Below, piece after piece: positions 7,474-16,176 of a DNA stretch of 64,000 nucleotides (position 1 is the first letter of the stretch; every line of letters begins with the position of its first letter). Under the pieces are notes generated by a model. That model was not told the origin of the DNA. It worked only from the letters and a program-made list of their open reading frames with translations, and did no database searches. The DNA lies in assembly GCF_040676675.1 (NCBI RefSeq), contig NZ_JBFAPK010000010.1, positions 134,762-198,761 on the forward strand, in the 5' to 3' direction. A program made the translations under genes and the position numbers. This stretch comes from JBFAPK01 sp040676675. GTDB lineage: Bacteria > Actinomycetota > Actinomycetes > Mycobacteriales > Micromonosporaceae.

Positions 7474-9564
7474 ATGACGGACGCACCCGACCCCTTCGCC
7501 GGTCTCGACCAGGTCCGCTGGGGCCGCATGCGCCACGCGTACGGACCCGCCACCGAGCTGCCGGGACTGCTGCGCGGCCTGGTCGACCCCGACCCGGCGG
7601 TACGCGAGGCGGCCCTGGGCGCGATGTACGGCGGCGTACACCACCAGGGCGACGTCTACACCTGCACGGTCGCGGCGATCCCGTTCCTGCTGCGCATCGC
7701 GGCGCGTTCGGAGCTGCCGGGGCGGCCCGAGGTGGTGCGGCTGCTGGCGAGCATCGGCTACGCCGAGGACCCGACCGGCCTGACCGGGCGCTACCGGGAG
7801 GCGAACGAGGCGGTCGCCGCGGCGTACCCGCTCTGGGAGCGACTGCTGGCCGACCCGGACCCACGGCTGCGGGAGGCGGTCGTGCGGCTCCTGCCGGCCT
7901 GCGTGGACCGCGCCGCGCAGGTGCTCGCCCACCTGCTCGACCGCTTCGCCGCCGAGGACGACCCGGGGGTGCGGGGCGCGACCGTACGGGTCACCGCCGC
8001 CCTCGCCGGTCGCGGCGAGAGCACCGCCGAGGTCCGGCGCTGGCTCGCCGAGCTGGTCTCCGGCGATCCGGACCCGCGGCTGCGGCTGGTGGCGCTCGCC
8101 GAACTCACCGCGCTGCCGGCCGGCGCCGCTGCCGGTGCCGCGCTGCCCGCTGGCGCCGCTGCCGGCGCCGCTGCCGGTGCCGCGCTGCCGCCCGTCGCCG
8201 TCGGCGACGCGCTGGAACTGCTCGGCGTCGTCTACGAGACGGCCACGCCCGGGGTGGGGCAGGTGGGCGTGGCGCCGGCCGAGGACCTGGTCCGTGCCGT
8301 CAGCGACTCCTACGGCGACCGGGTCGACGAGCGCACCCGGCTGCTCACGGCCCTGCTGGCCGCCCCGGATCCGGAGCGCCGGCGCGACGCGCTCTACCCG
8401 GCCGGCAACCTCGTCGACGGTTGGCGCGGCCGGTACGACGAGCTGATCGCGCTGGTCGGGGCGCGGCTCGGCGACGGCGACCCGGGGCTGCGCCAGCGCG
8501 CCGTACAGGTGCTGGAGCACCTGGGGCCGCTCGCGGCGCCCGCCGCCGACGCCCTGGCGGCCGCGCTCGCCGAGGCCGAGCGGGCAACGCGACCCTCCAC
8601 GACGGACGATCGCCTCTCCTGGGTGCGCGAATGGGGCAGCGGACTGCCGACGGTCGGTCCGGCGCTGCGCGCGCTCGCCGGTACGGGCGACCCGCGGGCG
8701 CTGCCGATGCTGGGCTGGGCGCTCGACCGGGACGAGATGCCCCGCGACGTGGGCTACCTGCTGGCCGGCTTCGGTCCGCGCGCGGCGCCGCTCGTGCCGC
8801 TGCTGCGTCGCCGGCTGGTGGACCTGCCGCCCGCCGAGGGCGGCGACGACCGCCGCGACAGCCTCGTGACGGCGCTCGCCCGGATCGGCCCGGACGCCGC
8901 CGCCGCGCTGCCCGAGCTGCTCGCCCTGCCGACCACCCCGGCCGTGCTGCGGGCGCTCGCCGCGACCGGGGCCGACCTCGACGCGTGCCGGCCGGTGCTG
9001 CGTACGGCGCTCGCCTCGGACGACCGGCGGACCGCGCTGGCCGCCGGGGCCGCGCTGTGGCGGCTCGCGGCCGACCGCGACGCGGCCCTCGACGTCGCGA
9101 ACCGCTACCTGGGCGGCGACGACTTCGCCGTCCGGGAGGCGACCGACCTGCTCGCCGAGGTCGGTCCGGCGGCCCGGGCCCGGGCCGGCCGGCTGCGGCA
9201 GCTGACCCGCCGCAGGGATTCGCACGGCTGGCTGCCGCTGGGCGCCGCGCGGGCGCTGTGGCGGGTCACCCGCGACCCGGAGCCGGTGCTGCCGGTGCTG
9301 GACCGGGTCTGGCGGCTCAACCCGCACACCCGCCGCGACGTCGCCGCGCTCTGGGCGGAGCTGGGACCGGCCGCCGCCGGCGCCCGCGACGCGCTCACGG
9401 CCGAGCTGGCCCGGGCGCGCCGGCACAACGCCCGGGAGGGCGGCTACAGCACCGGGCAGGTACGCGACGACGAGGAACTGCTGCGCCTGTGCCGTACCGC
9501 CCTCGCCGCCCTGGACGGGGCGGTGCCGCCGGCCCTGGTCCCCGCCGCCGACACCAGGCGTTAG
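7474..9564 (+). CDS. HEAT-repeat protein, 696 aa
   Basis: The protein is an alpha-solenoid built of HEAT/Armadillo-type helical pairs: recurrent DPDPAVREAAL, DDPGVRGATVRVTAAL, DPRLRLVALAELTAL, DGDPGLRQRAVQVLEHLGPLA-type units recur through residues 20-680. No enzymatic motif is visible, so it is probably a scaffold or binding protein. Residues about 215-240 are a low-complexity Ala/Gly/Leu/Pro insert made of repeats of a GCCGGCGCCGCTGCCGG-like DNA unit (8113-8190), which probably expanded by slippage. Start could be ATG 7474 or ATG 7465; no good ribosome site is seen for either. Confidence 0.75.
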   Translation: MTDAPDPFAGLDQVRWGRMRHAYGPATELPGLLRGLVDPDPAVREAALGAMYGGVHHQGDVYTCTVAAIPFLLRIAARSELPGRPEVVRLLASIGYAEDPTGLTGRYREANEAVAAAYPLWERLLADPDPRLREAVVRLLPACVDRAAQVLAHLLDRFAAEDDPGVRGATVRVTAALAGRGESTAEVRRWLAELVSGDPDPRLRLVALAELTALPAGAAAGAALPAGAAAGAAAGAALPPVAVGDALELLGVVYETATPGVGQVGVAPAEDLVRAVSDSYGDRVDERTRLLTALLAAPDPERRRDALYPAGNLVDGWRGRYDELIALVGARLGDGDPGLRQRAVQVLEHLGPLAAPAADALAAALAEAERATRPSTTDDRLSWVREWGSGLPTVGPALRALAGTGDPRALPMLGWALDRDEMPRDVGYLLAGFGPRAAPLVPLLRRRLVDLPPAEGGDDRRDSLVTALARIGPDAAAALPELLALPTTPAVLRALAATGADLDACRPVLRTALASDDRRTALAAGAALWRLAADRDAALDVANRYLGGDDFAVREATDLLAEVGPAARARAGRLRQLTRRRDSHGWLPLGAARALWRVTRDPEPVLPVLDRVWRLNPHTRRDVAALWAELGPAAAGARDALTAELARARRHNAREGGYSTGQVRDDEELLRLCRTALAALDGAVPPALVPAADTRR

Positions 9565-9699
9565 CGTGACGGGACGGAACCCGCCGGCGCGAGGTCGGGG
9601 CGCGGTCGAGGTAGGGGCCGGGAGAACGTCGTACCGGGCGGCGATACTCGCGGGCGCGGAGGCGCGGCACCGGGGCCGGCGTCCGCAGGGAGGACAGCG

Positions 9700-10869
9700 G
9701 TGGAACTGACCCCGGCCGACGTGCTCGGCCTGCGCATGACCAGCCTGTTGCTGCGGCCCGGCGCGACGCCGCACCCGGGGGCCCAGCCGCACCCGGGCGC
9801 CCGGCCGGACGCGCGCCCGGACGACGTGACCGGGGTGGTCACCTGGTTCGGCGCCATGCAGTCGCAGGACCTCGCCAGCGGCATGTGGTCGCTCGGCTGC
9901 CGCCTGCCCGGACGCACCTGGGACGACGTGCACGCCGCGTTGGAGCGCCGAGAGGCGCTGCGGACCTGGCCGATGCGGAGCACGGTGCATCTCGTGCCAC
10001 CCCGCGACGCGCGCTGGATGCTCGACCTGATGGGGCCGCGCGTACTGGCCGGCGCCGCCGCCCGGCGGGCCACGCTCGGGCTGGACGAGGCCACCGCCAA
10101 CCGCGCGGTCGACGTGCTCGCGGCCGCGCTCGCGGGCGGCGGGCGGCTCACCCGCTCGCAGTGCGTGGCCGCGCTCGCCGAGGCCGGGATCGAGCCGGCC
10201 GGGCAGCGCGGCTACCACCTGCTCTGGTACGCCAGCCAGCTCGGCGTCACCTGCGTCGCCCCGAACATCGGCAAGGAGCAGACGTTCGTGCTGCTCGACG
10301 AGTGGGTGCCGGATCCGCACCGGCCGGAGCGCGACGAGGCGTTGGGGATCATGGCGGTCCGCTACTTCCGCAGCCACGGGCCGACCACCCGCCAGGACTT
10401 CGCCGGCTGGACCGGCCTGACCGCGGCCGACGCGAAGCGGGGCATCGAGGTCGCCGGCGACGAGCTGGTGTCGGTACGGGTCGACGGCCGGGAGATGTTC
10501 GCCAGCCCGGCGCTGCTCGACGCGTACGACCCGGGCGCGGCCGGCTCGTACGGGGACGAGGTCCTCGTCCTGCCCGGCTTCGACGAGTACCTGCTCGGGT
10601 TCAAGGACCGGTCGCTGATGGTCGCCGAGGAGCACAAGCAGGCGATCATCCCGGGCGGCAACGGCGTGTTCCAGTCGACGGTGGTCCGCGACGGCCGGGT
10701 CGTCGGGACGTGGAAGCGGACCACGGGCCGCCGGGAGACCACGATCGACGTACGCCCGCTGGTGCCGCTCGGCGCCGGCGACCGGGTACGGGTGGCGGCG
10801 GCCTTCGAGCCGTACGGGCACTTCGTCGGCCAGCCCCTGCGGATCAGGTGGTCCGACGCCGCCGGGTAG
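9700..10869 (+). CDS. AlkZ-like winged-helix DNA glycosylase family protein (HTH_42)
   Basis: The 389-residue protein matches the winged-helix HTH_42 (PF06224) superfamily that includes AlkZ and YcaQ, monofunctional glycosylases that unhook interstrand crosslinks and remove bulky alkyl adducts. WFGAMQSQDLASGMWSLG carries a Q54-S-Q56 pair at the position of the catalytic QxQ motif of AlkZ-like members; TWPMRSTVHLVPPRDARWML and the C-terminal VLPGFDEYLLGFKDRS are family motifs. An unusual HPGAQPHPGARPDARP insert lies at 25-40. GTG 9700 is preceded by GGGAGG at 6 nt. Activity is inferred from family; AlkZ-type genes are often self-resistance genes, but no biosynthetic cluster is visible here. 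Confidence 0.8.
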   Translation: MELTPADVLGLRMTSLLLRPGATPHPGAQPHPGARPDARPDDVTGVVTWFGAMQSQDLASGMWSLGCRLPGRTWDDVHAALERREALRTWPMRSTVHLVPPRDARWMLDLMGPRVLAGAAARRATLGLDEATANRAVDVLAAALAGGGRLTRSQCVAALAEAGIEPAGQRGYHLLWYASQLGVTCVAPNIGKEQTFVLLDEWVPDPHRPERDEALGIMAVRYFRSHGPTTRQDFAGWTGLTAADAKRGIEVAGDELVSVRVDGREMFASPALLDAYDPGAAGSYGDEVLVLPGFDEYLLGFKDRSLMVAEEHKQAIIPGGNGVFQSTVVRDGRVVGTWKRTTGRRETTIDVRPLVPLGAGDRVRVAAAFEPYGHFVGQPLRIRWSDAAG

Positions 10870-10889
10870 GCAACCCCGGCGGCGTCGGA
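10852..10889 (+). terminator. strong hairpin spanning the AlkZ-like stop codon
   Basis: Perfect 15-bp arms at 10852-10866 and 10875-10889 enclose an 8-nt loop that contains the TAG stop codon. No U-tract follows. It sits between two convergent genes and can serve both directions. Confidence 0.55.
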
Positions 10890-10931
10890 CGGGATCCCGG
10901 GCGTCCCGGGCCTGGGCCGTGTCCTGTCGCC

Positions 10932-11390
10932 TCAGCCCACCGCCCGCCGCACGAGCGCGCCGATCCGCGCCTCGCTCTCGGCGGTCAGCTCGGTCAGGGC
11001 GAAAGTGGTCGGCCACATGGCGCCGTCGTCGAGGTTCGCCTCGTCGCTGAAGCCGAGCGTCGCGTACCGGGTCTTGAACTTCGCGGCGCTCTGGAAGAAG
11101 CAGAGCACCTTGCCGTCGCGGGCGTACGCGGGCATGCCGTACCACAGCTTCGGGGTCAGCTCCGGCGCGTTCGCCCTGATCAGGGCGTGCAGTCGTTCGG
11201 CGAGCGCGCGGTCGGACGGCGACATCTCGGCGATCTTCGCGAGCACCTCGCTCTCCGTGTCGGCCTTGGCGCTCCGCCGGGCGCGCGTCTTCAGCTCCTT
11301 GGCGCGCTCCTTCATCGCGGCGCGCTCCTCGTCGGTGAAACCGTCGTACTTCTCGCCCTCGGCGGTGGTGTTCTTCTTCGTGGTCGGCAT
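10932..11390 (-). CDS. DUF1801 (YdhG/YjbR-type iron-chaperone-like) protein
   Basis: The 152-residue protein has a lysine-rich N-terminal helix followed by a DUF1801 domain: SDRALAERLHALIRANAPELTPKLWYGMPAYARDGKVLCFFQSAAKFKTRYATLGFSDEANLDDGAMWPTTFALTEL-type sequence is characteristic. Relatives have been linked to intracellular iron chaperoning but the function is not firmly known. It is the first of two adjacent minus-strand genes with the AhpD-like gene, 122 bases apart. Confidence 0.8.
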   Translation of the reverse strand: MPTTKKNTTAEGEKYDGFTDEERAAMKERAKELKTRARRSAKADTESEVLAKIAEMSPSDRALAERLHALIRANAPELTPKLWYGMPAYARDGKVLCFFQSAAKFKTRYATLGFSDEANLDDGAMWPTTFALTELTAESEARIGALVRRAVG

Positions 11391-11512
11391 GACTATCTTC
11401 CTATCGGTATTAGTTCTGGTTTGGGCGGTATCGGCCGGTTTGGCCGGGGTCGAGATGGACGCCGTCGGCGGTTCAGCCGTGATCGACGTCGTCGGTCATG
11501 GTCGGGGACGGG

Positions 11513-11968
11513 TCACCAGGCGCCCGCCTGCTGGCGGGTCGGCGCGTTGAGCCGGTTGTAGGCGTTGGTGAGCGCGATGTTGAGCAGCAGCGCGGCCAGT
11601 TCCCGCTGGTCGAAGTGGGTGGCGGCCACGTCCCACACCCGGTCCGGTACCGGGTCCGCCCGGTCGGCGAGCCGGGTCACGGCCTCGGTGAGGGCCAGCG
11701 CGGCCCGCTCCTCGCCGCCGAACCAGGGCGTTTCCCGCCACGCCGCGACGGCGTGCAACTGGTCGTCGGTCGCGCCGTGCCGGCGGGCCTGGTGGGCGCC
11801 GCCGGCCACGCACGGGCCGCAGCCGTTGATCTGGCTGGCGCGCAGGTGGCTCAGCGCCAGCAGCCTGCCGTCCACCCCGGCGTTCCCCACGGCGCCGTTG
11901 AGCGCCATCAGGGCCTCCATCGCCTCGGGGATCAGGGTCGCCGGGTTCGGCATCCGCTCGGTCGCCAT
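11513..11968 (-). CDS. carboxymuconolactone decarboxylase/AhpD-like protein
   Basis: The 151-residue protein is an all-helical AhpD-like fold with the redox motif INGCGPCVAGG (Cys50 and Cys53) followed by the conserved His of the family (GAHQARRHGATDDQ). Such proteins act as alkylhydroperoxidase or thiol-disulfide partners in peroxide defence. The C-terminal LLLNIALTNAYNRLNAPTRQ is also typical. ATG 11968 has a GAAGGAG ribosome site. It is divergent from the STAND regulator gene. Confidence 0.85.
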   Translation of the reverse strand: MATERMPNPATLIPEAMEALMALNGAVGNAGVDGRLLALSHLRASQINGCGPCVAGGAHQARRHGATDDQLHAVAAWRETPWFGGEERAALALTEAVTRLADRADPVPDRVWDVAATHFDQRELAALLLNIALTNAYNRLNAPTRQQAGAW

Positions 11969-12125
11969 CGCTTTCTCCTTCGTCGTGGGTGTCGCTGACG
12001 GGAGTCATCCGATCATCGGCGCGCCGGACCCGGCGCGGCCCGTGGGACACCGTGGGACAGGTGGACCGCGACTGACCAGCGCAAACGCGGCGCCGATCCG
12101 GTGTCGTGGCGCGGGACGCGACCGG

Positions 12126-12131
12126 TACGGT
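12126..12131 (+). promoter_or_regulatory. -10 hexamer TACGGT for leaderless STAND regulator gene
   Basis: TACGGT is followed by 6 nt and the GTG start at 12138; no ribosome site is present. Confidence 0.5.
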
Positions 12132-12137
12132 GTTGCG

Positions 12138-14384
12138 GTGTCCAGCCCCCAGGAGCGACTGGTGGCCCAGCTCGCCCAGATCAAGGAGCTGAGCGGGCTC
12201 AGCCTGCGCGGCCTCGCCCGCCAGGCGGATCTCAGCAGCTCGTCCCTCTCCCGATACCTGAGCGGTCGGCTCGTACCGCCGTGGGAGGCCGTGGTGGCGC
12301 TGTGCCGGGCCGTGTCGCGCGACCCACGGCCGCTGCGTCCGGTCTGGGCCGAGGCGGCCAAGGCCGGCGCGGCGCCCGCCCCGCGCCGCAACGACCTGCC
12401 GGCGGACCTGTTCGACTTCACCGGCCGGGAGGCGGAGTCCGCGCTGGTCGAGGAGCTGCTGCGCAGCGCCGGCGCGGTCACGGTCGACGGCATGGCGGGC
12501 GTGGGCAAGACCAGCCTGGCCGTGCACGTGGCCCACCGGCTCGCCCCGGCGTATCCCGACGGCGGGCTCTACCTCGATCTGTGCGGCTTCACCCCCGGCC
12601 AGGAGCCGCTGGAGCCGTACGCCGCGCTGGGCCGGCTGCTGGGCGCGTTGGACGTCCCGCACCCGCCGGCCGGCACCGCCGAACGCGCGGCGCTCTGGCG
12701 GTCGGAGCTGTCCCGGCGACGGGTTCTCGTCGTGCTCGACAACGCGGTCGACGCGGAGCAGGTGCGTCCGCTGCTCCCCGGCGCGGGGAAGTCCGCGGTC
12801 GTGGTCACCAGCCGCCTGCGCCTGGTCAGCCTCGACGGGGTGCCGCCGGTGTCCCTGGAGCCGCTGACCGACGACGACGCGGCGCGGCTGTTCGGCCGGG
12901 CGGCCGGGCTGCCGACCAGCGAAGAGGAGGCGGTCGGCCAGGTGCTGCGGCAGTGCGGTGGGCTTCCGCTCGCACTGCGGATGGCGGGCGCGCGGCTGCG
13001 CCACCGCCCGGGCTGGACGGTGGCGGTGCTGGCCGAGCGGTTGCGGGCCACCCCCGGCCGCTTCGACTCGGTGTTCGGCATGTCGTTGCAACAGCTCGAC
13101 ACGGTCCAGCGGCGGGTGTTCCGGCTGCTCGGCGTGCTACCGGGCGCCGACTTCGACGCGGCGGTGGCGGGCGCCCTCACCGACCTGCCGGCCGATCGGC
13201 TCGACGCGGCACTGGAGGAGCTGGTCGACGCGCACCTGGTCGAGGAGTCCTCGCCCGGGCGGTACCGGATGCACGACCTGATCCGGCAGTACGCGGCGGA
13301 CCTCGCGGCCGACGAGGAACCGCAGGCCGAAGCAGCCCTGCGTCGGGTCCTGGGGCACTATCTGGCGCAGGCCGTCGCCCACGACCGGACCCTGCCCTCG
13401 CCCCAGCGCAGGCAACCCGCGCCGGGCGATCCGGCGAAGGCCATGGCCTGGTTCGACCTCGAATACGTCAACCTGGTGGCCGCCTTCGACGCCGCCGCGC
13501 GGCTCGGCCTGGACGAGGTCGTGGCCGAGCTGCCGCAGGCCATGCGGGTCTGGTTCTTCCGGCACCGCGGCACCGACGACCAGGCCCGCATGCTGGAGGC
13601 CGCCGCTGCGGCCGCGGCACGGCTCGGCCGCCACCGGCAGCGGGCCTCGCTGCTCGCGGAGCTGGGCTACGCCCGGGCCGCCGCCGGGCGCCTCACCGAC
13701 GCGCTCGCCGCCTACGAGCTGGCCGAGCGGTCGGAACCGGACGACGAGACCGCCGCCGCGCTGGCGCTGCGTACCGGCTTCGTCCGTCGCGATCTCGGCG
13801 ACCTCGAAGCGGCCCGGGCGTACTTCCGGCGGGCACGCGAGCTGTTCGAGCGGCTCGACAGCCGCGCCGGGCGGTCCCAGGCGTTGGCCTTCGACGGGTG
13901 GGTGACCCTCCACCTCGGGCGGCGCGGTGAGGCCGTGGAACTCGCCCGGGCGTCCGTCGCCCTCGCGGAGGGGCCCGCGCAGATCACCGGGCTGGTCACC
14001 CTCGGTGTCGCGCTGGCGCCCGACGACCCGGCCGAGTCGCTGCGCGCGTTGCGCGACGCGTTGCGGCTCTCCGAGGAGAACAACCTGCGACACAACCAGG
14101 CGTGGAGCCACAACTACCTCGGCGTCGCGCTGCGGATCACGGGTGCGCCGGAGGAGGCGCTCGAACACCACCGGCGGGCCTTCGAGCTGTTGGAACCGCT
14201 GGCCGAGGTGCAGATGGAGATCGACTTTCTGCACACCTACGCGGAGACGTGCCGCGTGGCGGGTCGCCCGGACGAGGCGCTGGCGCTGCTCGACCGGACC
14301 ATCGCGCTGGCCCGTGAGCTGGGCCGGCCGTACGACGAGCAGCGCGCCCGTGCGGCGCGGGAGAACGTGCTCGCCGCCCGCTGA
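12138..14384 (+). CDS. XRE-STAND NTPase-TPR regulator
   Basis: The 748-residue protein has an N-terminal XRE helix-turn-helix (about 15-65; LSLRGLARQADLSSSSLSRYLSGRLVPPWEAV), then an NB-ARC-type STAND NTPase module (Walker A GMAGVGKTS at about 118-126, Walker B RRVLVVLDNAVD near 195-206, GGLPLALRMAGARL near 275, winged-helix MHDLIRQYA near 380) and a C-terminal TPR array (about 480-740). Related actinobacterial proteins are signal-responsive regulators that oligomerise on ligand binding; STAND proteins with other effectors are antiphage sensors, but here the effector is DNA binding. The GTG start is set by the leaderless-type promoter. Confidence 0.85.
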   Translation: MSSPQERLVAQLAQIKELSGLSLRGLARQADLSSSSLSRYLSGRLVPPWEAVVALCRAVSRDPRPLRPVWAEAAKAGAAPAPRRNDLPADLFDFTGREAESALVEELLRSAGAVTVDGMAGVGKTSLAVHVAHRLAPAYPDGGLYLDLCGFTPGQEPLEPYAALGRLLGALDVPHPPAGTAERAALWRSELSRRRVLVVLDNAVDAEQVRPLLPGAGKSAVVVTSRLRLVSLDGVPPVSLEPLTDDDAARLFGRAAGLPTSEEEAVGQVLRQCGGLPLALRMAGARLRHRPGWTVAVLAERLRATPGRFDSVFGMSLQQLDTVQRRVFRLLGVLPGADFDAAVAGALTDLPADRLDAALEELVDAHLVEESSPGRYRMHDLIRQYAADLAADEEPQAEAALRRVLGHYLAQAVAHDRTLPSPQRRQPAPGDPAKAMAWFDLEYVNLVAAFDAAARLGLDEVVAELPQAMRVWFFRHRGTDDQARMLEAAAAAAARLGRHRQRASLLAELGYARAAAGRLTDALAAYELAERSEPDDETAAALALRTGFVRRDLGDLEAARAYFRRARELFERLDSRAGRSQALAFDGWVTLHLGRRGEAVELARASVALAEGPAQITGLVTLGVALAPDDPAESLRALRDALRLSEENNLRHNQAWSHNYLGVALRITGAPEEALEHHRRAFELLEPLAEVQMEIDFLHTYAETCRVAGRPDEALALLDRTIALARELGRPYDEQRARAARENVLAAR

Positions 14385-14480
14385 ACCGCCGGCCGCGCGG
14401 AGTACGCCGGCGCCCGCTGAACCGCCGGCCGCTGAGGCCCGTGAGCCCTTCGGGTGCCGATCCCACCGGCCGCGCGTGGG

Positions 14481-14897
14481 TCAGAGCGCCGCGACGAGGC
14501 GGAACCGCTCCAGCACGACGGGCGTGTCGTCGTCCACGGTGAAGCCCGGGTCGCCCAGCCAGCCCCGGTAGTCGGTCCCGTGCCAGTACTCCTCGTGCCC
14601 GGCCCGCCAGGCGGCGACCGAGTCGTGCCCCTCACCCTCGTCGCGGGCGTGGTCGAGGTCGACGTCGCCGAGCCGGCTGACCCGTACCTCGGTCACCTCG
14701 ATCACCGCGACCCTTCGGCCGGCGGAGTCGACGACGGCCGCGCGAGCCCCCACGACCGGCAGCGGCTCGCCGTCGATCTCGTAGTCCTGGAGCAGGCCGG
14801 TGGTGGAGGTCTTCGTCCCGTCGAGGACGGCCGCCACCAGCCGGTCGCGCAGCGGACCGGGGAAGGCGAACTCGAACACAGGGAGATCGTCGATCAC
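14481..14897 (-). CDS. ASCH domain protein
   Basis: The 138-residue protein is a single ASCH domain: EFAFPGPLRDRLVAAVLDGTKTSTTG carries the conserved GTKT loop, and AVIEVTEVRVSRLGDVDLDHARDEGEGHDSVAAWRAGHEEYW is the typical second half. ASCH domains are PUA-like RNA-binding or nucleoside-processing folds; some are pyrimidine amidohydrolases. The specific role is unknown. TAGCCT lies 6 nt upstream of the GTG start, suggesting a leaderless message. Confidence 0.85.
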   Translation of the reverse strand: MIDDLPVFEFAFPGPLRDRLVAAVLDGTKTSTTGLLQDYEIDGEPLPVVGARAAVVDSAGRRVAVIEVTEVRVSRLGDVDLDHARDEGEGHDSVAAWRAGHEEYWHGTDYRGWLGDPGFTVDDDTPVVLERFRLVAAL

Positions 14898-14903
14898 CCG
14901 GAA

Positions 14904-14909
14904 AGGCTA
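14904..14909 (-). promoter_or_regulatory. -10 hexamer TAGCCT for leaderless ASCH gene
   Basis: On the minus strand TAGCCT is followed by 6 nt and the GTG start ending at 14897. Confidence 0.5.
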
Positions 14910-14982
14910 GCGAGCCGCTGCCGGCGGCGGGCGCCAGATCCACCACCGGCCACCCGGCCCCGCCGAGGCCAACCCCTGCGGC

Positions 14983-15870
14983 TCACGGTCGGGAGAACAG
15001 GACCCACCGGTTCCGGTGGGGCAGCAGGCGGGCGTGCTGGCGCAGCGCCACGTCGGGGGTGACGAAGGTGCTCTCGGCGACCGCGTGGTGCTCGACGGCG
15101 AGTCGCCAGGCGTCGTCCGGGCTGCCGGGCGGGCGGGTGACCCGCAGCCAGCTCGTCACCTCCAGCGCGGCCACCGGCTCCGCGCCGTAGCGTTCGTACC
15201 AGCGGCGGGCGGCCGCGACGAGCAGGTCGTGGCCGTACCAGCAGGCGTCGTAGAGGGTGTGGACGTACGCGTAGACCGCCCACGGTCGCGCGACCGGCAG
15301 CAGTACGAGCGCCGGGTCGTCCTCCCGCCCGAACCAGTCCTGGACGCCGGCGTCGGGCTCGTGCACGGGCTCGTGGGTGCGTTCCCACTCGAACAGGTGC
15401 CGCTCCACGGCGATCGGGGCGGGCTCGTCGCCGCCGACGGCCGCCCGGATCCGAGCGGCGGGTGGGGCGTCGCCGTAGTCGGCGAGGGTGCGCGACCGGT
15501 GTCGTTCGACGGTCCGCTCGGCGTCGTCGTTGCCGAGCTGACCGCGGAGCAGGTCGGCCATCCGGGCGTCCACGTCGATCGTCTCGGCCCGGGCCAGTAC
15601 GGCCGCCGGGCCGCTGTCGGCGCCGTCCGCGCCCTCCTCGAAGTAGAACCGCGAGAAGATTTCCCCGTCGTGTGCCTCGGTGCGCTGGCACAGCACCGGC
15701 CAGCGGCCGGTCCGGTGGACCGCGTCCCGCGCGGCGGCCCACCTGTCGAGCATCTCGTCCCGGGAGACGTCGACGACCAGTGCCGTGCCCGCACCGGCGG
15801 CGTCCAGGGCGAGGGCCTTCCGGCCGGTCAGCCCGGCGGCGTCGAGGACAGACTGGGTGGATTCATCCAC
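14983..15870 (-). CDS. DUF4253-like protein
   Basis: The 295-residue protein has no signal peptide or membrane span. Its C-terminal half (PWAVYAYVHTLYDACWYGHDLLVAAARRWYERYGAEPVAALEVTSWL, then RPPGSPDDAWRLAVEHHAVAESTF) resembles the DUF4253 family, whose role is unknown and which turns up beside polymorphic-toxin immunity genes and in actinobacteria as single genes. No catalytic motif was recognised. It lies 85 bases upstream of the ASCH gene on the same strand, and each has its own TANNNT hexamer 6 nt before a GTG start. Confidence 0.6.
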   Translation of the reverse strand: MDESTQSVLDAAGLTGRKALALDAAGAGTALVVDVSRDEMLDRWAAARDAVHRTGRWPVLCQRTEAHDGEIFSRFYFEEGADGADSGPAAVLARAETIDVDARMADLLRGQLGNDDAERTVERHRSRTLADYGDAPPAARIRAAVGGDEPAPIAVERHLFEWERTHEPVHEPDAGVQDWFGREDDPALVLLPVARPWAVYAYVHTLYDACWYGHDLLVAAARRWYERYGAEPVAALEVTSWLRVTRPPGSPDDAWRLAVEHHAVAESTFVTPDVALRQHARLLPHRNRWVLFSRP

Positions 15871-15876
15871 GCGCGG

Positions 15877-15882
15877 AGCCTA
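15877..15882 (-). promoter_or_regulatory. -10 hexamer TAGGCT for leaderless DUF4253-like gene
   Basis: On the minus strand TAGGCT is followed by 6 nt and the GTG start ending at 15870. Confidence 0.5.
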
Positions 15883-16073
15883 CTGCCCATGCGGTTCCCC
15901 CGCGCTCCCGTGCCCGAGGGGCATGGTCGTTCCGCCCATGACATGGGACGTCCTGCCCCGTCACGCCGCCGCGATGCGGGCGCCCCGTGGGTGGTCTCGG
16001 CGGTGGTTCGCCGTACGCCACACCGCTGGCATGCGCTTCCTCCCGTCGTACGGCGCCCGGCCGGTACGAGGAC

Positions 16074-16109
16074 TTGTGACCGCTCGAACGCCGGACATAG
16101 GATGTCCGG
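16074..16109 (+). promoter_or_regulatory. sialidase promoter with operator over the -10
   Basis: TTGTGA (16074-16079) and TAGGAT (16098-16103) form a sigma-70-type pair with 18-nt spacing. A perfect inverted repeat, CCGGACAT-AGG-ATGTCCGG (16091-16109), lies exactly over the -10 element, so a repressor bound there would block transcription. The regulator is not encoded beside it; GntR- or IclR-type proteins are plausible. Confidence 0.55.
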
Positions 16110-16176
16110 CAATTCGAACTCCACCGCCGATCGACCCGATCCGCCCCTGCGGTGACCAGTGGAGGTAGCGCATCCG

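Noticed and set aside
8113..8190. Ala/Gly repeat array in the first HEAT gene considered as CRISPR or minisatellite
   Set aside because: Units are short, directly adjacent, in frame and coding; it is slippage inside a gene.
7189..11145. 1318-codon minus-strand open frame over the HEAT and AlkZ-like genes
   Set aside because: Shadow of high-G+C coding sequence; no motif and Arg/Gly/Gln-rich composition.
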